DNA of 64,000 nucleotides from Hyaloscypha bicolor E (taxonomy: Eukaryota; Ascomycota; Leotiomycetes; Helotiales; Hyaloscyphaceae), in NCBI RefSeq assembly GCF_002865645.1, contig NW_020194515.1:496001-560000 (forward strand), in the 5' to 3' direction. The position numbers and the translations under genes are program-made. The first letter of the stretch is position 1; the number at the start of each line of letters is the position of its first letter. The notes beneath the pieces are model-generated. The model was given only the letters and a program-made list of their open reading frames with translations, was not told the DNA's origin and searched no databases. Below are positions 43,401-55,754 of this stretch, in pieces.

Positions 43401-44901
43401 CTCAATTTACAAACTGCGGACACTGTCATCATCTACGATTCTGATTGGAACCCGCATCAAGATTTACAAGCTCAAGATCGAGCTCATCGTATCGGCCAGA
43501 AGAATGAGGTTCGCATTTTGAGACTTATCAGTTCCAACTCCGTCGAGGAGAAGATCTTAGAGCGAGCCAAATTCAAGCTTGATATGGATGGCAAAGTCAT
43601 TCAGGCTGGTCGTTTCGACAACAAATCCTCCGAGACTGATCGTGATGCTATGTTGAGAGTCATGCTCGAGACGGCGGAAGCTGCTGAAACTCTCGAACAA
43701 GAAGAGATGGATGATGAAGATCTCAACATGATTCTCGCTCGCTCGGACGACGAACTCGAAGTTTTCAAGAAGATGGACGAGGAGCGTGCCAAGGACTTGA
43801 CATACGGAACGGCTCATGGCAGCAAGCGCATCCCACGCCTCATGGCCGAAAGCGAGCTTCCTGAAATTTACATGTCTGACGGAAATCCAATCTCCGACGA
43901 ACCTGAAGAGATCAAGGGTCGTGGCGCCCGTGAGCGGACCCGAGTCAAGTACGACGATGGCCTCACAGAAGAACAATGGCTCAATGCTGTTGATGATGAC
44001 GAGGATTCTCCTGAGGCCGCTGCTGCTCGTAAACAGGCTCGAAAGGACCGTCGCGAGCAAAACAGACTCAAGAGACTCGGTCAAATACCCGGGTCCATCG
44101 AGAATTCCCCAGCCGGGAGCCGCGAAAGCACCGAGGAGCCTGAGCCGACCCCTAAGAAGGCCCGAAATCGCAAGGGCGGAAAGGCTGATAATAAGCGAAA
44201 GGCCGAAGAGCCTGACGACGAACCGCAGGCGAAGCGAAAGCGTGGTGCTCCTGCTGGTCGCAAGGGTGCAATATCTAATGGTGATACAGCAGCTGCTCGA
44301 CATCGCGCCACTCTTCAAGAGAGTTTGCGAAAGATCTTTGATGCTCTCATGAAGCTAGAGTCTCCGGCTGAGTCGGGTTCTGAAGAGGATGACGAAGAAG
44401 GAGGCGGCACACGCTTGATCATTGGGCCGTTTGTTGCGCTGCCGCCCAAGAAGCTTTTCCCCGACTATTACGTGATCATCACAGAGCCAATCTGCATGAA
44501 GATGATTGAGAAGAAGATTAAGAGCGAAGAATATTCCAGTCTTGGTGACTTGAAGAAGGATGTCCAGCATCTCTGCCGAAATGCTAAGACATATAACGAA
44601 GATGGCAGTCTGATTTACGTAGACGCCGTCGCGATTGAGGTGAGTTGAACTTATTTATAACGAGGTTGTTGAGACTAATTATTTCCAGAATGCCCTTGAA
44701 TCAAAACTCCAAGAAGAATTGAGTGATCATCCAGAGCTTGGTGACCTTGACGATTCTTCTCGTAATGGCGATTCTACTGCACCCACAACCAGTGCCGGAA
44801 CCCCAATGCCTGCCGTTTCGAGCGGAAAGTTGAAGCTCACATTCAACAAGGATCAGTATGCAAATGGTGGCAGCAGTGGCGTGCAGAGTGATGACGATTA
44901 G
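40492..44901 (+). CDS. SNF2/STH1-type chromatin-remodelling ATPase
   Basis: join(40492..40584, 40650..44639, 44689..44901), 1431 residues. The true N-terminus is MASVQTAPAVQQPGSVAP; intron 1 (65 bp, branch GCTAAT) joins LQEALQ to KYKQMKESG, and intron 2 (49 bp, branch GACTAAT) splits the bromodomain helix. Domain order: QLQ (FTPEQLSILKHQIYAFKCL, about 148-180), HSA (about 270-345), ATPase lobe 1 with Walker A DEMGLGKT (about 570) and DEGH box (about 672), lobe 2 with STRAGGLGLNL and DRAHRIGQ, the SnAC region after it, a K/R-rich linker, and a C-terminal bromodomain (about 1260-1385, with PDYYVIITEPICM and NAKTYNEDGS). It is the catalytic subunit of a SWI/SNF- or RSC-class complex in the nucleus. 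Length near 1.4 kb of codons fits Sth1/Snf21 slightly better than Snf2. Confidence 0.95.
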
Positions 44902-46256
44902 GTGATGATGGATATCTTCGACTTGTTTGTGATTTGCAACGGTGCGTTAGGTGTCCTGGGTGGTACTTGCATATGCGTTGGCTTTGGGCGTGCTGCTTGG
45001 TTTATCATGGCGTTTATACATGGAGAGGAGGACATCTGGGAAGAAAATGGGTCGCGTGATGACCCTGTCTACTCGCATGGGCCAAATGCCTAGATTGTAC
45101 TTTAATTAGATCAGCAATTGAGATGTATGAAGAGTGTTCCGGTGCTCTGGATCGTGAGAACTTTGAATATGCATATATCTGCGATGCAGAAAGTCAGATT
45201 TTCTCAGCCCTATCCCAGTAGATTGAATTCAAAAATTTAAATCTTCATGAAGTCTCATCGGCGCTGTATTCAAAATGTTGCGTTCATTTCCTTTGGAACG
45301 ATGAATATCGAGGGCGTTATGATCTTTGAATATTAGAATAAGGATGAGAAGTGTGTGATGGATGATTCGAATTCGGACCGCAATGATAAATCAAGAGCTT
45401 GGGTACTGCACACTGCTTTCCTCAGATCATTTCTTCCTTTCATCTCATCTCATGCCTTGTTGTGACTTTCATCTTTTTAATTCACTCCTTAGCCAGAGGA
45501 CCGAAGGTTCTGTTGCATGTCGCACTTCTTATAAGAGCGCTAGCACTGCTAGTTTCTTTGCTAGCGCTCTTATATAAGAATTGCGACGTGCAATAAAATT
45601 TCAGAATTTTCAATATTCACTCTCTTTAACGTGAACATTGTGTTAAGTAATTTGCTGTTATGCAGGTGCCGCCTGCACCTCACTTTTACTCGTCTTTTCG
45701 CTTGGTGTGATGTTTTCGTAGCGTATCAAAGATGATACCCCTGTTTCCTGTACATTCGTTCCTTGAATCTTGCTTGGCTGGAGGTCCCTGAGATTCACTT
45801 GAAAGATACGTTGCGATAGTGATTTCCATCCATTGGATTATGGCTCTGCTCATTCCAGGACTACAAGAAAATATTTTGTTCTATTGAACGAGCGAATCTA
45901 TTTCGTCTCTGCTCAAATCGTCATATTCACTTTTCGTGGTGTTGTTGCAATCGAAAGTGGTTTAGTGCCGAACTAGGATTAAAGTCGGACCTCGCGAAGC
46001 ATTTGACCATCTCAAAATATCGCATCCACAGCCTCACGCACTCCATTTGCTCACCGCAGATTAGCACACCGAATTCGATGATTCCAGCTGTCTACTCATC
46101 ACCTTGAGCACGGCGGTCAGATGTTTGCCCTCTTGTGAATAACACATTTCTTCTCGACAGTTCTTGCGCCTCGACGCGCCTGTCTCGACTCCCTCCTAAG
46201 CTCTTCTGGCTTCGCCTTCCATATCTTCCTCAATTCGCAAACCGAAACATATCGAA
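44902..46256. other. Intergenic between the remodeller and CTR9
   Basis: No coding gene. It holds the hairpin at 45513-45593 and, at the right end, a leader rich in CT ahead of the CTR9 ATG. Confidence 0.5.
45513..45593. repeat. Near-perfect hairpin/fold-back sequence (33/35 nt arms)
   Basis: The left arm (45513-45545, TTGCATGTCGCACTTCTTAT then AAGAGCGCTAGCA) pairs with the right arm (45559-45593) around a 13-nt loop. The only irregularities are one T/G (wobble in RNA), one C/T mismatch and a two-base bulge (TA) on the right arm. It could be a tiny fold-back element or a transcribed hairpin. No flanking duplication is obvious. Confidence 0.8.
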
Positions 46257-49200
46257 ATGGCGGCGGTCACAAACGGACATGCCAATGGCGGATCGAATGG
46301 ATACGATGTGGTTTCTCCTGGACACAGGATGATCAGCAAACGCTTCTCTGACATCCCTTCCGCCATCGATATTCCCGTTCAGGGTGAAGATGACGACCAG
46401 GCAGTCGAAGTTGATCTCGAAGATCTTCTGGATGATCCTACCGAGTTATGTACTCTGCTGGAGAACGAAGGAGCTGCGCGAACATACTGGATGACGGTCT
46501 CCCTGGCGTACGCCAAGCAGCACAAAGTCGATCATGCTATCGAAATGTTGCTGAAGGGAGGGCAGGCTATGAGAGGCGGACAGAAGGAGAAGCTCAGTAT
46601 GCTGACGTGTCTATGCTGGATGTATCTGTGGAAGAGCAGAGAGGCTCCTCGAGTACCGCCCGAGGGCACACTAGTCTCCGAAGCAAAAACGAAGGAATAC
46701 TACCTTCAACTTTCGACTTCGACGCTGAATGAGGCATTACGAATCAACCCTTCCTTTCCTCCTCTTTTTCTGGCACGCGGTGTGCTCCTGCTCCTCAAGG
46801 CCTCCCTCCAACCTCCTTCGAAATCTGCTGCCCCCGGTGCAATTGACACCGAGAAGGCGGATATCTTACGATCTGGGTTGAGGTCCTTCGAAGATGCGAT
46901 TCGAGTCTCGCAAGGCAGGAATATGCTGGCACTCATGGGGAAATCGAGGGCGCTATATTCCTTGGGGAAGTTTGCTGAGGCTTTGGAGGGCTATCAAGAT
47001 GCATTACACAAGATGCCCGATTTGGTGGATCCCGACCCACGCATAGGAATTGGATGTTGCTTCTGGCAGCTTGGTTTCAAGGAAGATGCGAAGACGGCCT
47101 GGGAGCGGGCGCTGGAGATCAGCCCTGGTTCAAAGATTGCGAACGTTCTTCTGGGCCTTTTCTACCTTGATGCAAGCGCCCATGTGCCTACGAACAGCCC
47201 CGAGTTTATTAAACTCTACAAAAAGGCCATGATTGAATACGTCCAGAATGCCTTCAAGGCTGACAAAGGCGTTCCTCTTATGTGTGCCACATTTGCTGGA
47301 TACTTCTTGTCGAGGAAGGATCTCAAAAACGTCAATACTCTTGCTCACAAAGCTATTCAATACACTGACGTCAACGCCATTGCGAGTGATGGCTGGTATC
47401 TTCTCGCTAGAAAAGAGCATTATGAGGACCACTATGAGACAGCAGCTGATTACTATCGAAGAGCCGATGAAGCCAGGGGCGGAGCTGACCGTGGCTATCT
47501 TCCCGCCAAATTTGGAGCAGCCCAGCTTTCTGTATTGAAGAGTGACTTTGGAGAAGCAAAATTGAGACTTGAGAAGATCATTCAGCAGTCGAAGAATGTT
47601 GAGGCCATGATACTGCTGGGCACTTTATATGCCGAGGAAGTGTTCACCAGTCAGCAGAGTGGGGTCAAAGAGGACAAATCAACGGAATTCAAGAAAGCTG
47701 TGGGCTACCTCGAGAACGTACGAACAGCTTGGAAGGACTCTAAGAAGAACCTGGTCCCCGACGCTTCCGTACTTCTGAATCTAGCCCGCCTGTACGAAGC
47801 CGATCAACCGGAGAAGAGTCTGCAATGTCTGCAGCAGGTAGAACAGCTCGAGTTTGATCAGATTCCAGAAAACGAGAGACCTCAAAGTTCCGAGGATAAG
47901 GCTGCTTTCAAGCAGGAGCTTCGACAAAACCTACCACCTCAACTGTTGAACAATATGGGGTGCTTCTACTATCAGGGCGAGAAATTCGATCAAGCCAGAG
48001 ATATGTTCGAAGTAGCTTTGAGTGCTTGTATTAAGGTTGGCGAGAAACAAGAGGATATGGATACCGATGCTCTTGTCACTACGATCAGCTTCAATCTTGG
48101 TCGAACATATGAAGCAATGGGTCTGCTTGATGAGGCAAACAAAGTGTACGAGGGATTGCTTGCCCGCCATAGCGATTACACTGATGCACGGACTCGATTG
48201 GCATACATTGCACTTCGCCAGAACCCAACTGAAGATGGGCCAAAGGCTATGAACAACCTTTACCAAGACTCGTCCGCCGATCTTGAAGTCCGAGCATTGT
48301 ACGGATGGTACTTGGGAAGAGTCCACGCTCGAAAACGAGCTGGAAACATCGCCGAGGATCCAGAGCTTCGCCATTACAAGCACACTCTTCAGAACTACGA
48401 GAAGCATGATCGATATGCCCTGATTGGTATGGGAAATTTGTATCTCATGACTGCCCGTGAGATGCGGAGAGAAACAGATCAAGAGAAGCAAAAACGAAGC
48501 AACATGTATATCAAAGCCGTTGAGTTCTTCGACAAAGCTCTACAGCTAGACCCCAAGAACGCCTACGCTGCACAGGGCATTGCTATCGCCCTTGTTGAAG
48601 ACAAGAAAGACTTCAAAACAGCTCTATCGATCTTTATCAAGGTCCGAGACACTGTTAAGGATCCTAGCGTATATGTTAATCTTGGACACATCTTTGCTGA
48701 GTTACGACAATACTCGAAGGCGATTGAACACTACGAGGCAGCACTCTCAAAGGACCGTTCACACGATGCCCAGATTCTAGCTTGTTTAGGACGAACTTGG
48801 CTATCTAAGGGCAAGGCAGAGAAGGGTTTGCAGGCCTTCAAGAATGCTCTGGATTATTCCCAGAAGGTAAGTTTTATAGCATCCTTTACCTGTAATCGAA
48901 GCTAATGTGGGTTCAGGCCCTTGAGATCGCCCCTGAGCAGATCCATTTCAAGTTCAATGTTGCCTTCGTGCAGATTCAACTTGCCACAACCGTCTACAAC
49001 ATGCCTGAAATGCAGCGAACACTGGCAGAGGTGCAGGAAGCTGCTGCAGGACTCGAGGAAGCCATCGAGTCTCTGGATGCCATTGCTAAGCATCCTCAGA
49101 CACCCTACCCGAAACATGATGTCGAACAGCGAGCAAACATGGCACGAAACACTATGCGTCGACAACTTGAGCGTTCTATTCAAGCTCAGAAGGAGTACGA

Positions 49201-49942
49201 AGACAAGAATGCCGAGAAGCTAAAGGCCGCAAAGGACGCGCGAGAAGCAGAGCTAAAGAAACGTGAGGAGACGAAATTAGCAGCTGAGAAGGCTGAACGT
49301 GACAGAAAGTTGAAGATTGCGGAGGAGAGACAGAAGATCGCAGAGAAGGATCGGGAGCTTGCGGAACTGAGAGCTGAAGAGGATCGAGTTCGAGAAGCTG
49401 CTGAACTTACTACCGATAGCGAGACTGGCGAGAAGGTCAAGAGAAAGAAGAAGCCCAGAGGTGGGGGAGCCGGCGGAAAGCGCAAAAAGAAGAACGAGGA
49501 TGGCATTACAGATGATGATGATGATAGCGGAGCAGAGCCCAAGAGAAGAAGTCGTGGAAACAGGAGTGGTGGTGACAGCGACTCCGAGAAGCCAAAGAAG
49601 AAGAGGAGATTGGCAAAGAAAGCGGAGAAGCCAAACAAGTACAAGAGCAGCGAGATTGTGGTTGAGAGCGACAGTGAAGGGGATGATGGCGCTGCTGAGG
49701 CAGCAAAGGAGATGGATGCGGATGTCTTTGGCAACGAAACTACCGGTGATATGGATGTGGATGATGAAGAGACCGTGGCTATCCCGGTCAAACGCAAGAA
49801 CAGACGAGCGATGATTGATTCTGACGACGAGGACGAGGAGGCACCAGCTCCAGCGAGAGAAGATTCCCCAGCAACCGCAAACGGAGACGGCGACACTCCC
49901 ATGGCAGACTCTGGAAACAACGGGGATTCAGATGATGAATAG
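46257..49942 (+). CDS. CTR9: Paf1 complex subunit CTR9 (TPR protein)
   Basis: join(46257..48866, 48917..49942), 1211 residues. The 50-bp intron (GTAAGT, branch GCTAATG, acceptor TTCAG) joins ALDYSQK to ALEIAPEQIHFKFNVAFVQI. After a short N-terminal tail (SDIPSAIDIPVQGEDDDQAV, then DLEDLLDDPTELCTLLE), TPR repeats fill most of the protein to about residue 950 (for example ARTYWMTVSLAYAKQHKVDH, LNEALRINPSFPPLFLARGV, LLNNMGCFYYQGEKFDQARD, SVYVNLGHIFAELRQYSKAI). A long K/E/R coiled region follows, then an acidic/basic C-terminus with nuclear-localisation-like KKKRR blocks and SDSE/DDDD stretches. CTR9 scaffolds the Paf1 transcription-elongation complex on RNA polymerase II in the nucleus. Length and order match filamentous-fungal CTR9. 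Confidence 0.94.
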
Positions 49943-52900
49943 GGGGCATTTCCATTTCTGGAAATGTTAGACGATCCTGAGCCCACGTTGTGATACAGTT
50001 CATTCCAGGCGGCCAGATGTTTCGTCCACAGCTTTGCAGCAATAACAAAGACAGAGATCATGGTGGTGATCTTGGCATTCTCGACAACGGGGTCTGGGAC
50101 AGCGGGAGTGATTGGCGTTTCTTCAAAAATGTGTATAACAAGTAGAAGGGATGAGAATGGGGCTTGGGCAGAGCGACGGGGACCATTTGACTGCTACAAA
50201 CGTGCTAGGCTTGATAATACTATCGCAAGCACCTCATGCTTCATGAGGCGTTGCGTGCAACACCAGGTTGACTGATTAACTGATTATATTTCCTTTTTGA
50301 ACACGCTAGATAGTTGATTGCAAGGTTCATCGTGGATAGGGTGATACTGGTGACATCCGGGGACCTCTCATGTTTGCTTTTCTGTCCCGTCTCTGATTGA
50401 TTATGTATGTACCAGGCTGTCGGGATCAAGAGTCAGCGGGGGCGAGTCAGGCACGGCTCAGTACGACGTGATACGAAGCAGATACTCGCATTCGGCATCT
50501 GTGGGGAGGATTCAACGTCAGTGTTTCGAGGCCTGGAAGCTTGAAGGTTATTCCCGTGCCGCTCGCAACAGAGATCCCGCGTTGGATCTGGGCGTTGAGG
50601 CCCCCACTGACTGGACTTGACAAGTGTACTAGCACTCTAAGTAGGTATCAAACCCCCACGATCACGGCGTTTCTGCGACTGCGGAAACGTTGGCAGGTAG
50701 TGATGCGTGATATGTCACCTTTTGACGCTGGTACTTCCCATCCATACGTGAGTGTTGGTGATGGGCTGAGACTGACTTTGACTTCTTGAAGTGGTGAGAC
50801 TTTGGGGGGAGATGCGAGAAGTTTACTGGTGGTCTTTTGCGGTTAGTGCCGCTAGTTTCGAGCTTGTGTGCGGGACTAAATAAGTTGGTGCCAAATGTCT
50901 TAAGGGCTTAAATTGAGAAGGTTGAATAGATTCGAGTGAGAAGTTGAGAAGCTTGGCTGTGGCTGCAGGCAGGTCGGGTTGTTGTTTTTTCGTGTTTGTT
51001 ATTAACTGAAGGCAACTCTGTTCAAAGACGGTGTTAGGGTTGGTGGAGTCAGTTGGATGTTTTGGGCTGGAGAATGGACGGGTGTATGGAAAGTTTATGC
51101 CTTCGGAAGATGGAGGTGGCATGTGAGGAGCCGGCACTGGTGGAGAACTTGTGGGTTTGAGGTTAGATTGCCTGCTGAGGGAAGGACACAGGAGAGTTTG
51201 AGTTGAAGCAACCGGGCATGCCCCGAGTGTGCGGGGATGTAGTGATGCCCAGATAAAGGAAGTTTCCTTGCACGCAAGAAGTCGTCTTGGGGTTACGTAA
51301 CTTTCCAAGGCCGAAGAGGAGCGAGAGAGATCCATAGAGAGCGGATGGGTAGGCGAGTCAGCTGACGCGTAGTAAGAAAAGGAGAAAATAAACCCCTACT
51401 GTATTCCTCAAGTTTGCCCCATTCGGGACAGATCTGCCTGTGGGGTCAGGTCTGGATAGCTTCGAGGAGCCCAGACAAAGTAGGGGTGATCCGATTTGGG
51501 AAGTGGGATGTAAGTTGCCGACTGTTTTGAGATCTTCCAGACGTTAAAACAGAAGCAAATAACCGTGCACAAAAATAGCAGCTTTCCGGTGTGCAACAAT
51601 GGGATGGCACGGCAGTTGGGAGAACATGGGGATGAAGTTTGCTTGTTGAAGCACTGGGCGTTTCAAGATTTCCGGAGCCAGACCAGGTTGCCGATTTCAA
51701 ACTCAACGTTGGGGGGTTTCGCGGACGGCTCCGGTCCGACGAGCCTCCGAGAGACCTTCCTGATGGGTGGAACATACTAGGAGATATGTTTGAGGTTACC
51801 GTGGCTTGCGAGCATCGAGAATTCGAGATCGAGGTCGAAATTTGATTTCATATCGCGTAGGGTTAGGTTGGCGGCTCGGTTCGGTTAAGGGCATCGATTG
51901 ACATCAACGGCTGCAATAATAATAATAGGGTCCCAATTGAAAACTTGCAGCTGGGCGAGCTTTGACTTTTCCACCGCCTGTGCATCCATCAGGCTACGGT
52001 TTGACGGCGCATGCACTGGCTTCATCGCTGTGTGCTCAGCAGCCTCGCTTGAAGTTCGGAACGAGTAGAGGCTGTGGTTTAGGTGGGGCTGCTGGGCTCC
52101 CGGGACTCTGCCCTACACTACCTGACTCGATTGGGACATCCGGGTGGTTCCCAGACCGCAATTCGATCCGGTTCTGCGGTCCCTTTCTATTCGTGGGGAA
52201 GGACGTGCGACGGGATTGCCAACGGGAGGCCGCGACGTCAAGACTCAAGAGACGAGTCGAGTCGGATTCCACAAAGTCGGGAAAAAAGAATTCGAAGTAG
52301 GGATAAGCAAAATTCAATATTTTAATTCAATAATTCAATAATAATGGTCCTAGCCTTAATTATAATAATCATCGCGCCAAATATATAATGCATAATTTTA
52401 TACCACTTTTGTACCAGAAGTATGCTAGGCTAATGCAAATATAAGTATTCTTCTGGAAGAAAATCTCGAGTTATGTGAGAGAAACCTACTTATGTTTACT
52501 TCATACGAGGGTTGCTCGGGTTTCGGACTTACCTATTCGGGAAGCCCTCACGCCACGGGCCCACATAATAATGCATAATGGTCTGCCAAATCCTTAATTA
52601 TGCCACCCCTAATTTGAAGTCTCCCTCCCGCATTCCAGCCACCACCGTGGTCGCGAAAAGGAACTAATCCTCTCGAAAGAAAACATGTAAGATGTTCCAC
52701 TGTCAGAGGGAAATTCCAATACCAAACCCAACGGCCCTTCAACCTGGCCCTCGTCATTCGGTCCGCAGCCTGTCCCGAACACTTCTCTCTCTCGTGTGAA
52801 GAGGTAGGGCAAGGGGCCCAATTTTCTGATTGGACAGCTCACGAGTTTCTGCGTGACTTACTGAACACAGCATCAACCTCCCAGGGCAGATCGTTTTCAA

Positions 52901-55754
52901 GTTCGCAAGCACACCTGCAAAACAGAGAATCCCTGGTATTTTCAGGTCGCCGAAGGAGCCATTAGCAAGCGACGGAGACGCCCACAACTCGCTTCACCTT
53001 GCTCGCTGCACCAGGTTATCACTTGTGATCGACGGGTCTGGAACTGTGGGCCGCGGACAGGATCCGCGCCTGTCTTGTCGCCCTGAGGCGACGACATTTT
53101 CACGTCGACGGTCGACGAGGCTTCGAGTCTGCATGAGGCCAACTTGCAGACTGCCGTGAGGAAGCCATCTTCTCGACTGGTACAGGCGATGTCCAGCTTC
53201 TGAGTGCCCATGGTCATGGCCTCACCAACTGGCATTTAGCCTAGCCTCACGTAATCGCTGCGACAGGACTGGGCGTTGATCCATCATGAATCCTTGGGAC
53301 AGGCTCTTTTGACGAGATGCAAACTCCTGGACCCTGGTGGGGTTCTGCGGGCCCAAGCTCCCTCCGCGATCTTTGAGACGGAGCAGTTCGGTACCTCGCC
53401 AATACATCTCACAAGCCCTGCCTTTTCAAGAAATTAGAATGCACGTCGCCATAATTGTGACAGGGAAGAACGTGGCTTCTCGAACACGGCAAGAACGATT
53501 TATGGAAGTGGTTTTCACTCCACCCTCTTTGCAATACATCGTAAAGCGCAGATCCAGGGGTCACGCTTAAAGTAGAGTGAGGTACAGCAAGGTACCGCCG
53601 CTGTGGGAAGAAGGCGCCACGGCGTGGGCCTCTGGGGACGAAGACCACGAAGTTTTGAACTTATGCTGGCGCACACGTCAAGCACACCGCTAGAGAGGCC
53701 CTATCGCCCAGTTGTGGATAGCTGGCATGCACCAGAAGTATCCGAGCAGAGGGGCGCCAATCTGTGCTCTCCTGCAGAGCACTTGATGCGGTAAGCAGGG
53801 AGAGAGACAAACCGTTGCTTCACCCACCATGGTCCATGGGTCCTCATCACTCGTGCGACATGAACAGTCGCTATGGTCTGATAGCCACGAGAAACGTGGC
53901 TTCCAGCAGACAGAGACAGAGGACCCTAGGCACAATCAATCGTGGAATCGAGCAATCAAGCAATCGGACAATGAATGCAATTCATACAGTACAGCCTCTA
54001 TCCCTCGGCTCTCCGCCGGATGCTACTCGTTGGACGAGTCCATCGCGGTGGTATCGTGGCCCCAATATTGCCGCTTTCCACTGCCTTCCAGTCCAGCGAA
54101 ATCGTCCATGATCGGTCCAAAAGGGGACGGGGGTTGAAAAGTTTCCTCGGTGCCGCTACTCAGGGCTAACGGAACCTAACGTGGAACGTGCTGCAGTGCC
54201 CCGGCTGCGAAGAAGTGGAAGGTTGGGAACAAAACCCCTGAATGCGGCCCTTTGCCTTTGCCCCTGCCCCTGCCCCTGCCCCTGCCCCTTGGTGCCTCGC
54301 TAAGCGGCCAATGGCTGTCCTGCCTTCTCAGATGTTTGGCTGTGATTGGCGCTCTTCTGAATGCTGGCCTGCCCTGCCACTCATCAAACACCGCGGTTTC
54401 GCTTCCACGACTTGTGCCCCTCCGCATCAACCAGGACCACCGGTCCACCACACTTCACACCCATGCCAGTTAAGTCAGTCAATAAGTAGTAAATTTAACT
54501 GCTCAACTTTCAACGGCCCCGTCGCCGCAGGCACCGCGGGCACAGCGGACTGGGGTCTGGTTGGCCAATCCGACTACCACCCTCCTTCCCTGTGCCTTCT
54601 CTCCATGGGCTCCCTGCCAGAAAGAACATCTCCAGATCCCAGCTTCCTGGGGCTGGTGGGCGTCCGCCAATTGGTCAAGTTTGGACCAGGGCGAAGTGAA
54701 GAGTCGAAGACATTCCAGGTGCACTGGACAGCCTGGTACCAGTGCTCCTGAACATCTTTGAATCCTTTCGTCAGGGTCCTTGGAGCTGATCCCTCTTTGA
54801 GGGTATATCTCTCCAGACCCAGGAGCATATTCGCAAAGGCCACCCGGCACAGCATTGCTGCCCAAACATCTGCCGATACTCTCGTCCACTGTCAAAGTAT
54901 TCCGAAAGCCTCTGCCTGCACGTCGAGCCCCAGAGGGGACGAGCTGATTTGTACCCAGTTCTTGCTTCCGTCAGTGCATGAAGCGCGGCTTACTCTACCT
55001 GCACCTTCCAGGAGGGCTGCTCTGCCTCTCTACCTTTGCTTCAGCGTTCCTATAAGGCAGTATAGGGAGCTAATGTCACCACCACACCCTGCCATACCTC
55101 CAAAAGTCACCAATTGGACACAACTTACACGCATTGTGATTGACAGCATGGCATGTTGAAACGAGCAGTTTCCATTTGAGGTACGCAACCACCTTTTGCT
55201 GCACTCCTCTCCAATATCAGATCTCCACACAATCCACGACTGCGGCACCAACGTCACGCCTCTGCCCTTCGACCCGATTCGAGACTCGGCCCATCGAATG
55301 CCTGTTAATATCACGGGGAACTTCTTTACTTATAAACCTTCGTCGATCCACACCCTTGTGATAAAATCATCATTATAGATGGCACATGCTGATCCGAATT
55401 TCTCCAGCCGAAGCCCTTTCTCTGGACAAAAACAGCAGCGGTGCCAGGCCGTCCCTTCCGTTTTCAACGAACCTGAATGTACGAAAACGTTTCCCACATC
55501 GTACTCAGCATTCCCGAAGTGCGGACCGATTGTCCTCCAAAAGGCCATCGGGTGCACCCAAACTTTATTAAATTTGACAAGCCGACACGCGACAAATCAC
55601 CCACACAGTTCTTCCGGATATTGGGTCGGGGTCACCCTGGCACACCTATCAACCCTTAAATATATTATATACTTCGTATATCCACACCGGGACCACTTTT
55701 TCGCGTCTGGCCAGCGTCAACAGGTGGTGCTCCTGTAATCTATCAGCATTCAAT
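49943..55754. other. 5.8 kb tract without a credible gene
   Basis: Many overlapping short frames occur on both strands (the longest is about 170 codons at 50823-51335 minus, low-complexity Ser/Pro), but none has a domain, splice support or a convincing start. 52310-52470 is distinctly AT-rich with TAATAAT words; 53-55.7 kb appears GC-richer and CT/CA-rich, like long leader or promoter DNA of the CRIB gene at 55755. A transcript without coding content is possible but unproven. Confidence 0.45.
54261..54289. repeat. (CCCCTG)n microsatellite
   Basis: Four to five consecutive CCCCTG units following TTTGCC units, a simple repeat in the gene-free tract. Confidence 0.9.

Noticed and set aside
43557..44318. 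253-codon minus-strand frame antisense to the remodeller gene
   Set aside because: A shadow of coding sequence in the opposite frame; no motif.
49186..50061. 291-codon minus-strand frame antisense to the CTR9 C-terminus
   Set aside because: It is a Ser/Phe-rich shadow of the Lys/Glu/Asp-rich coding strand, with no independent evidence.
50823..51335. 170-codon minus-strand open frame in the empty 50-55 kb tract
   Set aside because: Low-complexity Ser/Pro composition, no splice or start support and no recognisable motif.
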